Shown piece by piece: positions 1 through 5,814 of a stretch of DNA of 5,814 bases. Below the pieces are notes generated by a model. That model was not told where the DNA came from. It ran no database searches and saw only the letters and a program-made list of their open reading frames with translations. The stretch is taken from assembly GCA_947259235.1 (NCBI GenBank), contig CAMYLL010000190.1, forward strand, positions 1-5,814, in the 5' to 3' direction. Made by a program: the position numbers and the translations under genes. Source of the DNA: an uncultured Pseudodesulfovibrio sp. (GTDB lineage Bacteria > Desulfobacterota > Desulfovibrionia > Desulfovibrionales > Desulfovibrionaceae). Numbering within the stretch: the stretch's first letter is position 1; each line of letters opens with the position of its first letter.

Positions 1-1991
1 CGCCTGCCGGGCGCGAGTCCGGCCCCGTGCCCGATCCGTCCATGCCGGACGGTCGCAGCAAGAAGAAGAAGGGCAAGAAGGACCGTCGCGTGGTGGAGTT
101 CTCCACCGGCGGCAAGCCTGACCGTGGCGGCCAGTTCAACGACGGCTTCCCCCAGGGACGCAAGGGTCGCAAAGGCCGCAAGGGTCAGAAGCAGATGATG
201 CCCGACCAGAATCAGGCCCAGCCCATGAAGGCCGCCAAGCGCAAGATTCGCTTCGACGAGGCGATCAGGCTGGCCGACATGGCCAACCAAATGGGCGTCA
301 AGGCCCAGGACCTGATCAAGGCCCTCTTCGGCATGGGCGTCATGGCGACCATCAACCAGGCGCTCGACCTCGACACCGCCTCCCTGCTCGCAGGCGAGTT
401 CGGCTACGAGGTGGAGAACATCTCCTTTGACGAGCAGGAATTCCTGGTCCCCACCGAGGCCGACAAGGACGAGGATCTCATGCCGCGTCCGCCCGTGGTC
501 ACCATCATGGGCCATGTCGACCACGGCAAGACCTCACTGCTCGACGCCATCCGCCTCTCCAACGTCACCGACGGCGAGGCTGGCGGCATCACCCAGCACA
601 TAGGCGCATACCACGTGCAGACCAACCGCGGTGAGATCGTGTTCCTGGATACCCCGGGCCACGAAGCGTTCACCACCATGCGCATGCGCGGCGCCCAGGT
701 GACGGACATCGTCATCCTCGTGGTCGCTGCGGACGACGGCGTCATGGAGCAGACCCGTGAGGCCATCAGCCACTCCAAGGCGGCTGGCGTGCCCATCGTG
801 GTCGCGGTCAACAAGATAGACAAGGAAGGGGCCAACCCCGACAACGTCAAGCGCGAACTGGCCGAGCAGGGCCTCGTGCCCGAGGAATGGGGCGGCGATA
901 CCATCTTCGCCCATGTCTCTGCCAAACAGAAGACCGGCCTCGACGAGCTGCTCGAAATGGTGCTGCTCCAGGCGGAAGTGCTGGAGCTCAAGGCCAACCC
1001 GAACAAGCATGCCCGCGGCCATATCGTGGAGGCAAAGCTCGACAAGGGACGCGGCCCCGTCGGTACCATGCTCATCATCGAAGGTACCATCAACCAGGGT
1101 GACAGCTTCGTTTCCGGCATCCACTTCGGCAAGGTCCGGGCCATGTTCGACGACCAGGGCAAGAAGCTCAAGAGCGCCGGACCGGCCATGCCTGTCGAGA
1201 TTCAGGGCTTTGACGGCCTGCCTCAGGCTGGCGACGAACTCTTCGTTGTAGACGACGAGAAAGTCGCACGCCGCATCGCCCAGTCGCGCGCCATGAAACA
1301 GCGCGAGAAGGTTTTGTCCTCCAAGTCCAAGGTGACCCTGGAGTCCTTCCTGGCCAGCCGCCCGAACGACGAGGCCCAGACCCTCAACCTCGTGCTCAAG
1401 GCCGATGTGCAGGGTTCACTTGAGGCCGTCACCGAGGCGCTCAACAAGCTCTCAACCGACGAGGTCAAGATCAACGTGGTGCACGGCGGCGCCGGCGCCA
1501 TCACCGAATCCGACATCCTCCTGGCGGGTGCGTCCGAAGCCATCACCATCGGCTTCAACGTGCGTCCCAACCTGAAGGTCAAGGAGATCGCGGAGCATGA
1601 GGGCGTGGAAGTCCGCTTCTACGACATCATCTACAAGCTGGTGAACGAAGTGAAGGAAGCCATGAGCGGCATGCTCGCTCCGGACATCGAAGAGGTCTAC
1701 CTCGGCCAGGCCGAAGTGCGCGAGACCTTCAGCGTGCCCAAGGTCGGTACTGTGGCAGGCTGCTTCGTGGCCGACGGCAAGATCATCCGCAACTGCAAGG
1801 CGCGTCTGCTGCGCGGCGGCGTGGTCATCTACACAGGCTCGGTCTCCTCGCTGCGTCGCATCAAGGACGACGTCAAGGAAGTATCCAAGGGCTTCGAATG
1901 CGGCATGGGCCTCGAAAAGTTCAACGACATCAAGGTCGGAGACGTTATCGAAGCCTTCGAGACCAAGGAAGTCGCCCGCACAATCGACTAA
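1..1991 (+). CDS. infB: Translation initiation factor IF-2, C-terminal part (5' end outside window)
   Basis: IF2 is the GTPase that places initiator fMet-tRNA on the 30S subunit and promotes 50S joining in the cytoplasm. The frame (codons from base 3) is open through the left edge, so the gene is truncated by the window; the GTG at 27 is an internal Val codon, not a supported start. Counting residues from base 27: a Lys/Arg-rich linker at about 10-56, an IF2_N domain at about 74-130, then the G domain with G1 GHVDHGKT (162-169), G2 [10 protein letters not shown] (186-195), G3 DTPGH (208-212), G4 NKID (262-265) and G5 SAK (298-300). Domain II follows (about 330-420), then domain III, containing [11 protein letters not shown] (457-467), and the C-terminal fMet-tRNA-binding domain IV, ending in VGDVIEAFE. 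All GTPase motifs are intact, with no frameshift. TAA is at 1989-1991. The usual bacterial protein is near 900-1000 residues, so several hundred N-terminal residues probably lie upstream. Confidence 0.98.
   Translation, partial: PAGRESGPVPDPSMPDGRSKKKKGKKDRRVVEFSTGGKPDRGGQFNDGFPQGRKGRKGRKGQKQMMPDQNQAQPMKAAKRKIRFDEAIRLADMANQMGVKAQDLIKALFGMGVMATINQALDLDTASLLAGEFGYEVENISFDEQEFLVPTEADKDEDLMPRPPVVTIMGHVDHGKTSLLDAIRLSNVTDGEAGGITQHIGAYHVQTNRGEIVFLDTPGHEAFTTMRMRGAQVTDIVILVVAADDGVMEQTREAISHSKAAGVPIVVAVNKIDKEGANPDNVKRELAEQGLVPEEWGGDTIFAHVSAKQKTGLDELLEMVLLQAEVLELKANPNKHARGHIVEAKLDKGRGPVGTMLIIEGTINQGDSFVSGIHFGKVRAMFDDQGKKLKSAGPAMPVEIQGFDGLPQAGDELFVVDDEKVARRIAQSRAMKQREKVLSSKSKVTLESFLASRPNDEAQTLNLVLKADVQGSLEAVTEALNKLSTDEVKINVVHGGAGAITESDILLAGASEAITIGFNVRPNLKVKEIAEHEGVEVRFYDIIYKLVNEVKEAMSGMLAPDIEEVYLGQAEVRETFSVPKVGTVAGCFVADGKIIRNCKARLLRGGVVIYTGSVSSLRRIKDDVKEVSKGFECGMGLEKFNDIKVGDVIEAFETKEVARTID
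159..185 (+). repeat. Tandem 9-bp repeat inside infB linker encoding (Arg-Lys-Gly)x3
   Basis: Three adjacent 9-bp units (CGCAAGGGT, CGCAAAGGC, CGCAAGGGT) encode RKG RKG RKG. The first and third units are identical; the middle one differs only at synonymous third positions. They sit in the basic, low-complexity linker before the IF2_N domain. This linker is known to vary in length among species, so the repeat is probably a product of local slippage or selection for basic charge. Confidence 0.8.
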
Positions 1992-2004
1992 GTCAGCAAT
2001 ACCG

Positions 2005-2048
2005 GGCGGGCGATCCATTGCTTTATGGATCGCCCGCCTTATTATATT
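2005..2048 (+). terminator. Strong hairpin with T-rich tail between infB and ylxP
   Basis: A perfect 14-bp stem pairs GGCGGGCGATCCAT (2005-2018) with 2025-2038, with a 6-nt loop TGCTTT (2019-2024). The tail is TTATTATATT (2039-2048). This has the form of a Rho-independent terminator, although the T-tract is interrupted by A residues, so it may be leaky or act as an RNA-processing or 3'-protecting stem. It begins 13 nt after the infB stop and its tail ends 9 nt before the ylxP start, so it probably lowers downstream expression relative to infB. Termination itself is inferred from structure. Confidence 0.75.
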
Positions 2049-2057
2049 GGGCAGTAC

Positions 2058-2351
2058 ATGATCATTGGCGTCCTGACCCTCGAATTCAGGCTTCACGGCA
2101 ACCGCTCCCTCAAAGAAAAACGGCGCGTTGCGCAAAGCCTCAAGCAGAAGCTGCGAAACACCTTCAATGTGGCCGTGGCCGAAGTGGAAGGCATGGACGC
2201 CCATCAGAAACTGGTGCTCGGCGTAGTGACAACCGCCAATGAAACTGCCAAGGTCGAAAGCCGACTGGCGAAAGCCCTGTCCATGGTAGAGGCCATCTCC
2301 CCGGCCGAACTAACCCGGTGCGGCACGGAAATTTTCAGCGACAGCGAATGA
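2058..2351 (+). CDS. ylxP: DUF503 family protein, YlxP-like
   Basis: This is a small 97-residue protein of the DUF503 family, called YlxP in Bacillus, where the gene also sits between infB and rbfA. Its molecular function is not well established; the conserved location suggests a role in translation or ribosome maturation. The N-terminus MIIGVLTLEFRL, the SLKEKRR motif (residues 18-24) and the AEVEGMD...LGVV stretch (about 41-57) match the family pattern. I chose ATG 2058 because the family normally begins directly at this M-(I/V)-(I/V)-G strand. An in-frame ATG at 2025 would add 11 residues but lies inside the right arm of the upstream hairpin. The Shine-Dalgarno is weak (GGGCAG at 2049-2054, close to the start). 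The stop TGA overlaps the rbfA ribosome-binding site. No transmembrane or signal segment is seen. Confidence 0.9.
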   Translation: MIIGVLTLEFRLHGNRSLKEKRRVAQSLKQKLRNTFNVAVAEVEGMDAHQKLVLGVVTTANETAKVESRLAKALSMVEAISPAELTRCGTEIFSDSE

Positions 2352-2361
2352 GGATATAGTA

Positions 2362-2703
2362 ATGAAGGCATCAAGTTCCCGCCGAGCCGTCCGCATGGGC
2401 GACCAGATCATGCGCGAAGTCGCCACCCTGCTGGTGGAGGAAGCCCAGGACCCGCGTCTCCAGCTGGTCACCCTCTCGGGCGTGCGCATGAACGCCAACC
2501 TGCGCATCGCGGAAATATTCTACACGGTTTCCGGCGACAGCGAGCATCGCCAGCAGGTCCAGCAGGGGCTGGAGAAGGCCACCGGCTTCCTGCGCTCCAA
2601 CGTGGGCAAGCGGCTCAAGCTTCAGTTCACTCCAGAACTCCGCTTTGTTTTTGACGATTTTCTTGAGGACGTGGTGTATGCCAAGCCCGATGCATCGCAT
2701 TAG
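2362..2703 (+). CDS. rbfA: Ribosome-binding factor A
   Basis: RbfA binds the free 30S subunit and helps late maturation of the 16S rRNA 5' end; it is linked to cold adaptation in E. coli. The 113-residue length is typical. The single KH-like domain is visible through RMGDQIMREVATLL (11-24), the DPR motif (30-32), the strand LRIAEIFYTV (47-56), the ATGFLR helix-kink segment (73-78) and FTPELRFVFDD (89-99). ATG 2362 is preceded by AGGA (2351-2354) at a 7-nt spacing, and this site overlaps the ylxP stop codon, which suggests translational coupling. The 3' end overlaps the next gene by 26 nt in another frame. Confidence is high from motifs and context. Confidence 0.96.
   Translation: MKASSSRRAVRMGDQIMREVATLLVEEAQDPRLQLVTLSGVRMNANLRIAEIFYTVSGDSEHRQQVQQGLEKATGFLRSNVGKRLKLQFTPELRFVFDDFLEDVVYAKPDASH
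2665..2669 (+). promoter_or_regulatory. Shine-Dalgarno for nrnA inside rbfA
   Basis: GAGGA lies 8 nt upstream of ATG 2678, inside the rbfA coding region. It supports ATG 2678 over the earlier in-frame ATG at 2645 and over the later one at 2690, whose spacing to this site would be 20 nt. Confidence 0.7.
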
Positions 2704-3646
2704 CGACATCCTCACGGACCAGGACGACTTTCTGGTCGCGGCCCACTATAGTCCTGACGGTGACGCCATCGGCTCCATCTGCGCCATGGGGCACATCCTT
2801 GCCCGCCTTGGCAAGCGGTACACTCTCTACAGCCCCTCCGGACTGCCAGCCAGCTATGATTTCCTGACCACACCCGCTCCCATACGGACGACTCTGCCGC
2901 AGACTCTGCCGCAGTGGACCATCGTTCTCGACTGCGGAGCGGCGGAGCGCATGGGGGCCGACCTGCTCAACCGCACCGGCGAGACAACGGTGGTCAACAT
3001 CGACCACCACCTGGGCAACGGCGACTTCGGCACCGAAAACTGGGTGGCCGTGGACCAGCCCGCGGTCGGCGCCATGGTGACCCTGCTGGCCAAACACCTC
3101 GACATCCCCCTGACCGGTCCGCTGGCCGAGTGCCTCTACCTGGCCATTGCCACAGACACGGGCTACTTCACCTACGGCTCCACCACGCCGGAATCCCTGG
3201 AGCTGACCGCCGAGATGTTGCGCGGCGGCCTCGACATAGCCCGCATGAACATGCTCATCAGCAAGCAGTGGACAGAGCAGCGGCTGCGGCTGTGGGCCGA
3301 GGTGATGAACGGCGTCACCCTTTTTGCCAATAAACAGGTGGCCGTCGGCATAATCACCCGGGAACTTTTTCAGCGCACCGGGACCGACTCCCAGGATGCT
3401 GAGAACCTGATCAACACCATCCGTCGGCTCAAGAGCGTGCGCGTGGCCGCCATCCTTCGCGAGGAAGATATCGATACGTACAAGTTCAGCCTGCGCTCAT
3501 ACGGGGACGACAACGTACAGGCCATTGCCAGCCGGTTTGGCGGCGGCGGCCACAAGAACGCCTCGGGCGGGACCATCACGTCTTCGCTCGCAGAAGCAAT
3601 TGAAAACCTTGTACAAACCATCACCAGTTCCCTGGAGCTTGCCTAG
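2678..3646 (+). CDS. nrnA: DHH/DHHA1 phosphoesterase, NrnA-type nanoRNase / pAp phosphatase
   Basis: Members of this family hydrolyse 2-5-nt RNA oligomers and 3'-phosphoadenosine-5'-phosphate in the cytoplasm using Mn2+. The 322-residue length is typical. The DHH domain shows motif I HYSPDGDAIGS (residues 23-33), an Asp in VLDCGA (D85), the signature DHH (109-111) and the metal-binding Asp in ATDTGYF (D160). The C-terminal DHHA1 domain carries the nucleic-acid-binding motif GGGGHKNASGG (288-298). All expected metal ligands are present. ATG 2678 is chosen for its GAGGA site; the longer form from 2645 would add 11 unconserved residues (MFLTIFLRTWC). The 26-nt overlap with rbfA and the zero gap to truB imply co-translation. 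DHH genes between rbfA and truB also occur in other phyla. NrnA activity is inferred; the substrate preference (nanoRNA or pAp) cannot be read from sequence. Confidence 0.92.
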   Translation: MPSPMHRISDILTDQDDFLVAAHYSPDGDAIGSICAMGHILARLGKRYTLYSPSGLPASYDFLTTPAPIRTTLPQTLPQWTIVLDCGAAERMGADLLNRTGETTVVNIDHHLGNGDFGTENWVAVDQPAVGAMVTLLAKHLDIPLTGPLAECLYLAIATDTGYFTYGSTTPESLELTAEMLRGGLDIARMNMLISKQWTEQRLRLWAEVMNGVTLFANKQVAVGIITRELFQRTGTDSQDAENLINTIRRLKSVRVAAILREEDIDTYKFSLRSYGDDNVQAIASRFGGGGHKNASGGTITSSLAEAIENLVQTITSSLELA

Positions 3647-4588
3647 ATGGCACGAAGAAGAAAGAAGCGCAGTGCTGAGCAGCTCGACGGCCTGCTGGTG
3701 CTCAACAAGCCCAGCGGTCCGACCTCGACGGCCTGCCTGAACGACATCAAGTATCAGCTCCGGCAGCTCAAGATAGGCCACGCCGGAACCCTGGACCCCC
3801 TGGCCCAAGGCGTGCTATTGGTACTGCTCGGACACGGCACCAAGCTGGCCACGTATCTCAGCGGCGCGACCAAGACCTACCAGGGAACCCTCAAGCTCGG
3901 CGTTGCGACAGATACATACGACATTCAAGGAGAAATAGTCTCTGAGGCGGAAGTGACGGCCACCGCCGAAGATGTCGAAAATGAAATTTTGCATTGGAAA
4001 GAGTTGACAGAACAGGAAGTTCCTGCCTATTCCGCTGCCAAACACGAGGGCAAGCCGCTCTACGCCATGGCCCGCGAGGGCCTGGCCACACCGGTCAAGA
4101 CAAAGCCCATTGTTATTTCTCATGTGGAAGTGCTGGACGTACGAATGCCGGAAGCGGTGTTCAGGGTCAGTTGTTCTGCGGGCACATACATACGCTCCCT
4201 GGTCCACAGCTTGGGGATGCGAATGGGGTGCGGCGCGGTGCTGACCAGCCTGACCCGTGAGCAGAGCGAGCCCTTCGGGCTTGATGCTGCTCATGACCTC
4301 AAGGACGTCCTGGAGAATCCGGAGTCATTCCCGGACAAGGTGATCCCCCTGCGGGACACCCTGCCCCACTGGCCCCGGTTCAAGTTGACCGCACCGCTCG
4401 CCGGACTCGTGAAGAACGGGGCCTGGCTGCCGGTCAATGACGAACCGGGAGAGATCCTGGTGGGTGAACTCGGTGATCGGGCGTTTCTGCTCGACGAAGA
4501 GGGAGCCCCCCTGGCCCTGGTGGAAGTGCAGCTTCAGGACGCAAAGCCCAAATGGGCGATTCTCAGAGGACTCTGGGGACAGGACTGA
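3647..4588 (+). CDS. truB: tRNA pseudouridine(55) synthase TruB
   Basis: TruB isomerises U55 to pseudouridine in the T-loop of nearly all tRNAs and also acts as a tRNA chaperone. The 313-residue length is normal. Visible motifs are [12 protein letters not shown] (16-27), [14 protein letters not shown] (44-57) with the catalytic Asp at 50, [10 protein letters not shown] (76-85), [21 protein letters not shown] (125-145, the YSA-K-G-LY-AR block), [11 protein letters not shown] (175-185) and LTREQSEPF (202-210). The last 75 or so residues form the C-terminal PUA-like tail. The start codon immediately follows the nrnA TAG, and GGAG (3634-3637) lies 9 nt upstream within nrnA. The N-terminus is very basic (ARRRKKR). 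The nearest alternative start is far inside conserved sequence, so this start is firm. Confidence 0.97.
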   Translation: MARRRKKRSAEQLDGLLVLNKPSGPTSTACLNDIKYQLRQLKIGHAGTLDPLAQGVLLVLLGHGTKLATYLSGATKTYQGTLKLGVATDTYDIQGEIVSEAEVTATAEDVENEILHWKELTEQEVPAYSAAKHEGKPLYAMAREGLATPVKTKPIVISHVEVLDVRMPEAVFRVSCSAGTYIRSLVHSLGMRMGCGAVLTSLTREQSEPFGLDAAHDLKDVLENPESFPDKVIPLRDTLPHWPRFKLTAPLAGLVKNGAWLPVNDEPGEILVGELGDRAFLLDEEGAPLALVEVQLQDAKPKWAILRGLWGQD

Positions 4589-4650
4589 ACCGCGAGCCGA
4601 TTGTACGAAAGGCTTTTGATACGAAACACTCAATCGAGGAGGATATCGCT
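4589..4650 (+). promoter_or_regulatory. truB-rpsO intercistronic leader, possible S15 autoregulatory site
   Basis: This 62-nt gap is the longest inside the ylxP-rpsO run. It holds two copies of TACGAAA (4604-4610 and 4620-4626, offset 16 nt) and a short self-complementary segment AAAGGCTTT (4608-4616). AGCC (4595-4598) can also pair with GGCT (4611-4614). Several bacteria control rpsO by S15 binding its own leader RNA, but those leaders are structurally diverse and I cannot match this one to a known class. No convincing promoter is seen. Confidence 0.3.
4636..4643 (+). promoter_or_regulatory. Strong Shine-Dalgarno of rpsO, decides the GTG start
   Basis: GAGGAGGA is a near-perfect anti-SD complement. 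It lies 7 nt before GTG 4651 and 13 nt before ATG 4657, so the GTG is favoured. It is the strongest ribosome-binding site in the window, as expected for an abundant ribosomal protein. Confidence 0.85.
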
Positions 4651-4920
4651 GTGGTCATGAATGCCGAAGAAAAGCAGAAGATTATTGACGAGTACAAGAC
4701 CTGTGAAACCGACACCGGGTCCCCCGAGGTCCAGGTTGCGCTGCTGACCGCACGCATCCTGTACCTGACCGATCACTTCAAGACCCACAAGAAGGATTTC
4801 CACTCCCGCACCGGCCTGCTGAAGATGGTCGGCCAGCGCCGGAAGCTGCTGAAATACCTTCAGAACAAAGACGTGCAGCGTTACCGCGACCTTATCGGCC
4901 GCCTTGGTCTGCGCAAGTAG
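4651..4920 (+). CDS. rpsO: Small ribosomal subunit protein uS15
   Basis: S15 is a primary 16S rRNA-binding protein that nucleates assembly of the 30S platform and contributes to a bridge with the 50S subunit. From GTG 4651 the product is 89 residues (MVMNAEEK...), the usual S15 length. The diagnostic blocks are present: [13 protein letters not shown] (21-33), a histidine-rich rRNA-binding region including [13 protein letters not shown], then [12 protein letters not shown] and the C-terminal [13 protein letters not shown]. The alternative ATG at 4657 gives 87 residues but poorer spacing to the ribosome-binding site. The gene lies 62 nt after truB and is followed by a hairpin, so it probably ends the transcription unit. 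rpsO next to pnp is a widely conserved arrangement. Confidence 0.97.
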   Translation: MVMNAEEKQKIIDEYKTCETDTGSPEVQVALLTARILYLTDHFKTHKKDFHSRTGLLKMVGQRRKLLKYLQNKDVQRYRDLIGRLGLRK

Positions 4921-4940
4921 TTCTTTAAAAAGCTGATGTC

Positions 4941-4962
4941 GGGGGAGGCGAAAGCCTCCCCC
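4941..4962 (+). terminator. GC-rich hairpin with GAAA tetraloop after rpsO
   Basis: A perfect 9-bp stem GGGGGAGGC/GCCTCCCCC (4941-4949 with 4954-4962) is closed by a GAAA tetraloop (4950-4953), a very stable form. It starts 20 nt after the rpsO stop. The downstream sequence (TGTAGTTATCACTTTCT) has only a poor T-tract, so it may be a leaky intrinsic terminator or a stem protecting the rpsO 3' end. In E. coli a terminator sits at the matching place and lets some transcription continue into pnp. Confidence 0.65.
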
Positions 4963-4981
4963 TGTAGTTATCACTTTCTGC

Positions 4982-5008
4982 GGCGGAGCCGACTTTTTCA
5001 GCTCCGCC
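4982..5008 (+). other. Second hairpin in the rpsO-pnp gap
   Basis: An 8-bp perfect stem GGCGGAGC/GCTCCGCC (4982-4989 with 5001-5008) encloses an 11-nt loop CGACTTTTTCA. Two further pairs (4991-4992 with 4998-4999) are possible past a mismatch. No T-tract follows (next bases CACCCCC), so it is not a classic terminator. It may be an RNase III-type processing stem, as known for the E. coli pnp leader, or a back-up termination structure; this is inference from position only. Confidence 0.5.
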
Positions 5009-5169
5009 CACCCCCTTCATGCGATGTTTAGTTGGCTGCGGAAGGCGTTTTTGGGCACAAATTTCTTGCCCCGAACTCCAAAAGCTCCTCCCCAAGCCGG
5101 CTAACCCTAAGAGAGGGTAAATCGCAGGAAGTGGTCCACCTATTACCTCATAAAAAGGTAGGATTCACT
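5009..5169 (+). promoter_or_regulatory. pnp leader region with short alternative pairings over the ribosome-binding site
   Basis: This non-coding stretch leads to pnp. It contains a dyad GGGCA-N9-TGCCC (5053-5057/5067-5071). Near the gene are four short segments: ACCCT (5104-5108), AGGGTAA (5114-5120), TTACCT (5143-5148) and AGGTA (5156-5160). Segment 1 can pair with 2, 2 with 3, and 3 with 4; segment 4 is part of the pnp Shine-Dalgarno AGGTAGGA (5156-5163). Post-transcriptional control of pnp is well known in E. coli, but by a different structure. I found no convincing -35/-10 pair here, although a pnp promoter could exist. Confidence 0.4.
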
Positions 5170-5814
5170 ATGCTGAAACCATTTGATGCCACGAGCCTGA
5201 CCACACGCGTCGGCGACATTGACATCACCATCGAAACCGGAAAATTCGCCCGACAGGCCAGCGGCGCCGTGACTATCAAGTCCGGCGGTACCGAGATCCT
5301 GGTCACGGCCACCACCCAGCCCCTGGAAATTGACCGGGGCTTCTTCCCCCTGACCTGCAACTATCAGGAAATGGCGTATGCGGCTGGCCGCGTGCCGGGC
5401 AACTACTTCCGTCGCGAAGTGGGCCGCCCGTCCGAGCGCGAGACCCTGGTCTCCCGCCTCATCGACCGCCCCATCCGCCCGCTCTTCGCCAAGGGTTTCG
5501 GCGACGAGGTCCAGATCATCGCCACGGTCCTCTCGGCCGACAAGCACGTCAACCCCGACGTTCTGGCCCTGACCGGCGCCTCTGCGGCCGTCCTTCTCTC
5601 CAAGATGCCTTTCCTCGGCCCCATCGTCGGAGCCCGTGTCGGCTACGTCAACAACGAGTTCGTTCTCTTCCCGACCTACAAGGGCATGAACGAGGACTCC
5701 TCCCTCAACCTGGTCTTTGCCGCCACGCGCGACGCAATGGTCATGGTTGAAGGCGGCGGCAACTTCGTCAGCGAAGACTTGGTGGCCGACGCCCTGGCCT
5801 GGGGTCACGAGCAG
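5170..5814 (+). CDS. pnp: Polyribonucleotide nucleotidyltransferase (PNPase), N-terminal part (3' end outside window)
   Basis: PNPase is a phosphorolytic 3'-to-5' exoribonuclease working as a trimer in mRNA decay; it can also add 3' tails. The 215 residues seen (of about 700 in the family) cover the first RNase PH-like domain and the approach to the helical linker: TGKFARQASGAV (23-34), FFPLTCNYQEMAYAAGR (58-74), the RNA-channel loop NYFRREVGRPSE (78-89), SRLIDRPIRPLF (95-106), LTGASAAVLLS (134-144) and GPIVGARVGY (150-159). The second, catalytic PH domain and the KH and S1 domains lie beyond the edge. ATG 5170 follows AGGTAGGA with 6 nt spacing and begins at the usual family N-terminus. The frame is open to the last base. 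Relative to E. coli PNPase as I recall it, one extra residue (V84) lies in the FFRR-type loop. Confidence 0.97.
   Translation, partial: MLKPFDATSLTTRVGDIDITIETGKFARQASGAVTIKSGGTEILVTATTQPLEIDRGFFPLTCNYQEMAYAAGRVPGNYFRREVGRPSERETLVSRLIDRPIRPLFAKGFGDEVQIIATVLSADKHVNPDVLALTGASAAVLLSKMPFLGPIVGARVGYVNNEFVLFPTYKGMNEDSSLNLVFAATRDAMVMVEGGGNFVSEDLVADALAWGHEQ

Noticed and set aside
27..42. Internal infB start (GTG 27 or ATG 42) giving a short IF2 isoform
   Set aside because: Internal IF2 starts are known in E. coli, but no Shine-Dalgarno is visible in the few bases available and the frame is open upstream, so the simplest reading is a gene cut by the window edge.
404..1189. Long minus-strand open frame (261 codons) opposite infB
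   Set aside because: It is antisense to conserved IF2 coding sequence. The translation is Ser/Met/Thr-rich with no recognisable motif, a normal by-product of GC-biased codons on the other strand.
2018..2048. Sigma-70 promoter for ylxP (TTGCTT, 19 nt, TATATT)
   Set aside because: The -10 match is fair, but the -35 is poor, the spacer is long, and the elements coincide with the terminator loop and T-tail. The transcript would start almost at the ATG. Not enough support to list.
2025..2057. Longer ylxP start at ATG 2025
   Set aside because: This ATG is in the right arm of the 14-bp hairpin, has no Shine-Dalgarno, and the 11 added residues are not part of the DUF503 family pattern.
1452..2204. 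Minus-strand open frame (250 codons) spanning the end of infB and ylxP
   Set aside because: It is rich in His/Asp/Ala/Val, typical of a shadow frame, and it crosses two well-supported genes and the hairpin between them.
5053..5070. Sigma-54 promoter before pnp (GGGCAC...CTTGCC)
   Set aside because: The -24-like GG and the -12-like GC are 12 nt or more apart instead of the strictly kept 10, so the match fails on spacing.
5143..5808. Minus-strand open frame (221 codons) opposite pnp
   Set aside because: It is complementary to clearly conserved PNPase coding sequence and shows no family resemblance of its own.

Overview
The window is a piece of a conserved bacterial translation and RNA-metabolism cluster, with all genes on the + strand: infB (3' part), ylxP (DUF503), rbfA, a DHH/DHHA1 phosphoesterase of the NrnA type, truB, rpsO and pnp (5' part). 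The gene order and GC-rich codon use, together with the wording of the DUF503, S15 and PNPase proteins, point to a sulfate-reducing deltaproteobacterium of the Desulfovibrio/Pseudodesulfovibrio group (Desulfovibrionales). That placement comes from remembered family sequences and gene order, not from a search. Base and codon use look uniform, and I see no mobile element, CRISPR array, tRNA, rRNA or transferred gene.

Layout. Bases 1-1991 encode the C-terminal part of IF2: the end of the basic linker, the IF2_N domain, the GTPase domain and domains II to IV. A strong hairpin with a T-rich tail (2005-2048) follows the infB stop and lies just before ylxP. From 2058 to 4588, ylxP, rbfA, nrnA and truB are packed tightly: a 10-nt gap, a 26-nt overlap, then a 0-nt gap. 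After 62 nt comes rpsO, which probably starts at GTG 4651 behind a very strong Shine-Dalgarno. The 249-nt gap 4921-5169 holds two GC-rich hairpins and a pnp leader containing short complementary segments. pnp starts at 5170 and runs off the right edge.

The genes fit together functionally. IF2 starts translation, RbfA matures 16S rRNA, S15 nucleates assembly of the 30S platform, and TruB makes pseudouridine 55 in tRNA. PNPase degrades RNA to short oligonucleotides, and NrnA-type enzymes finish those very short products. Regulation is probably post-transcriptional at three places: the infB/ylxP hairpin, the rpsO leader and the pnp leader.

I did not find a previously undescribed system. The window is core housekeeping DNA, and the points worth a second look are RNA-level details at the gene junctions.
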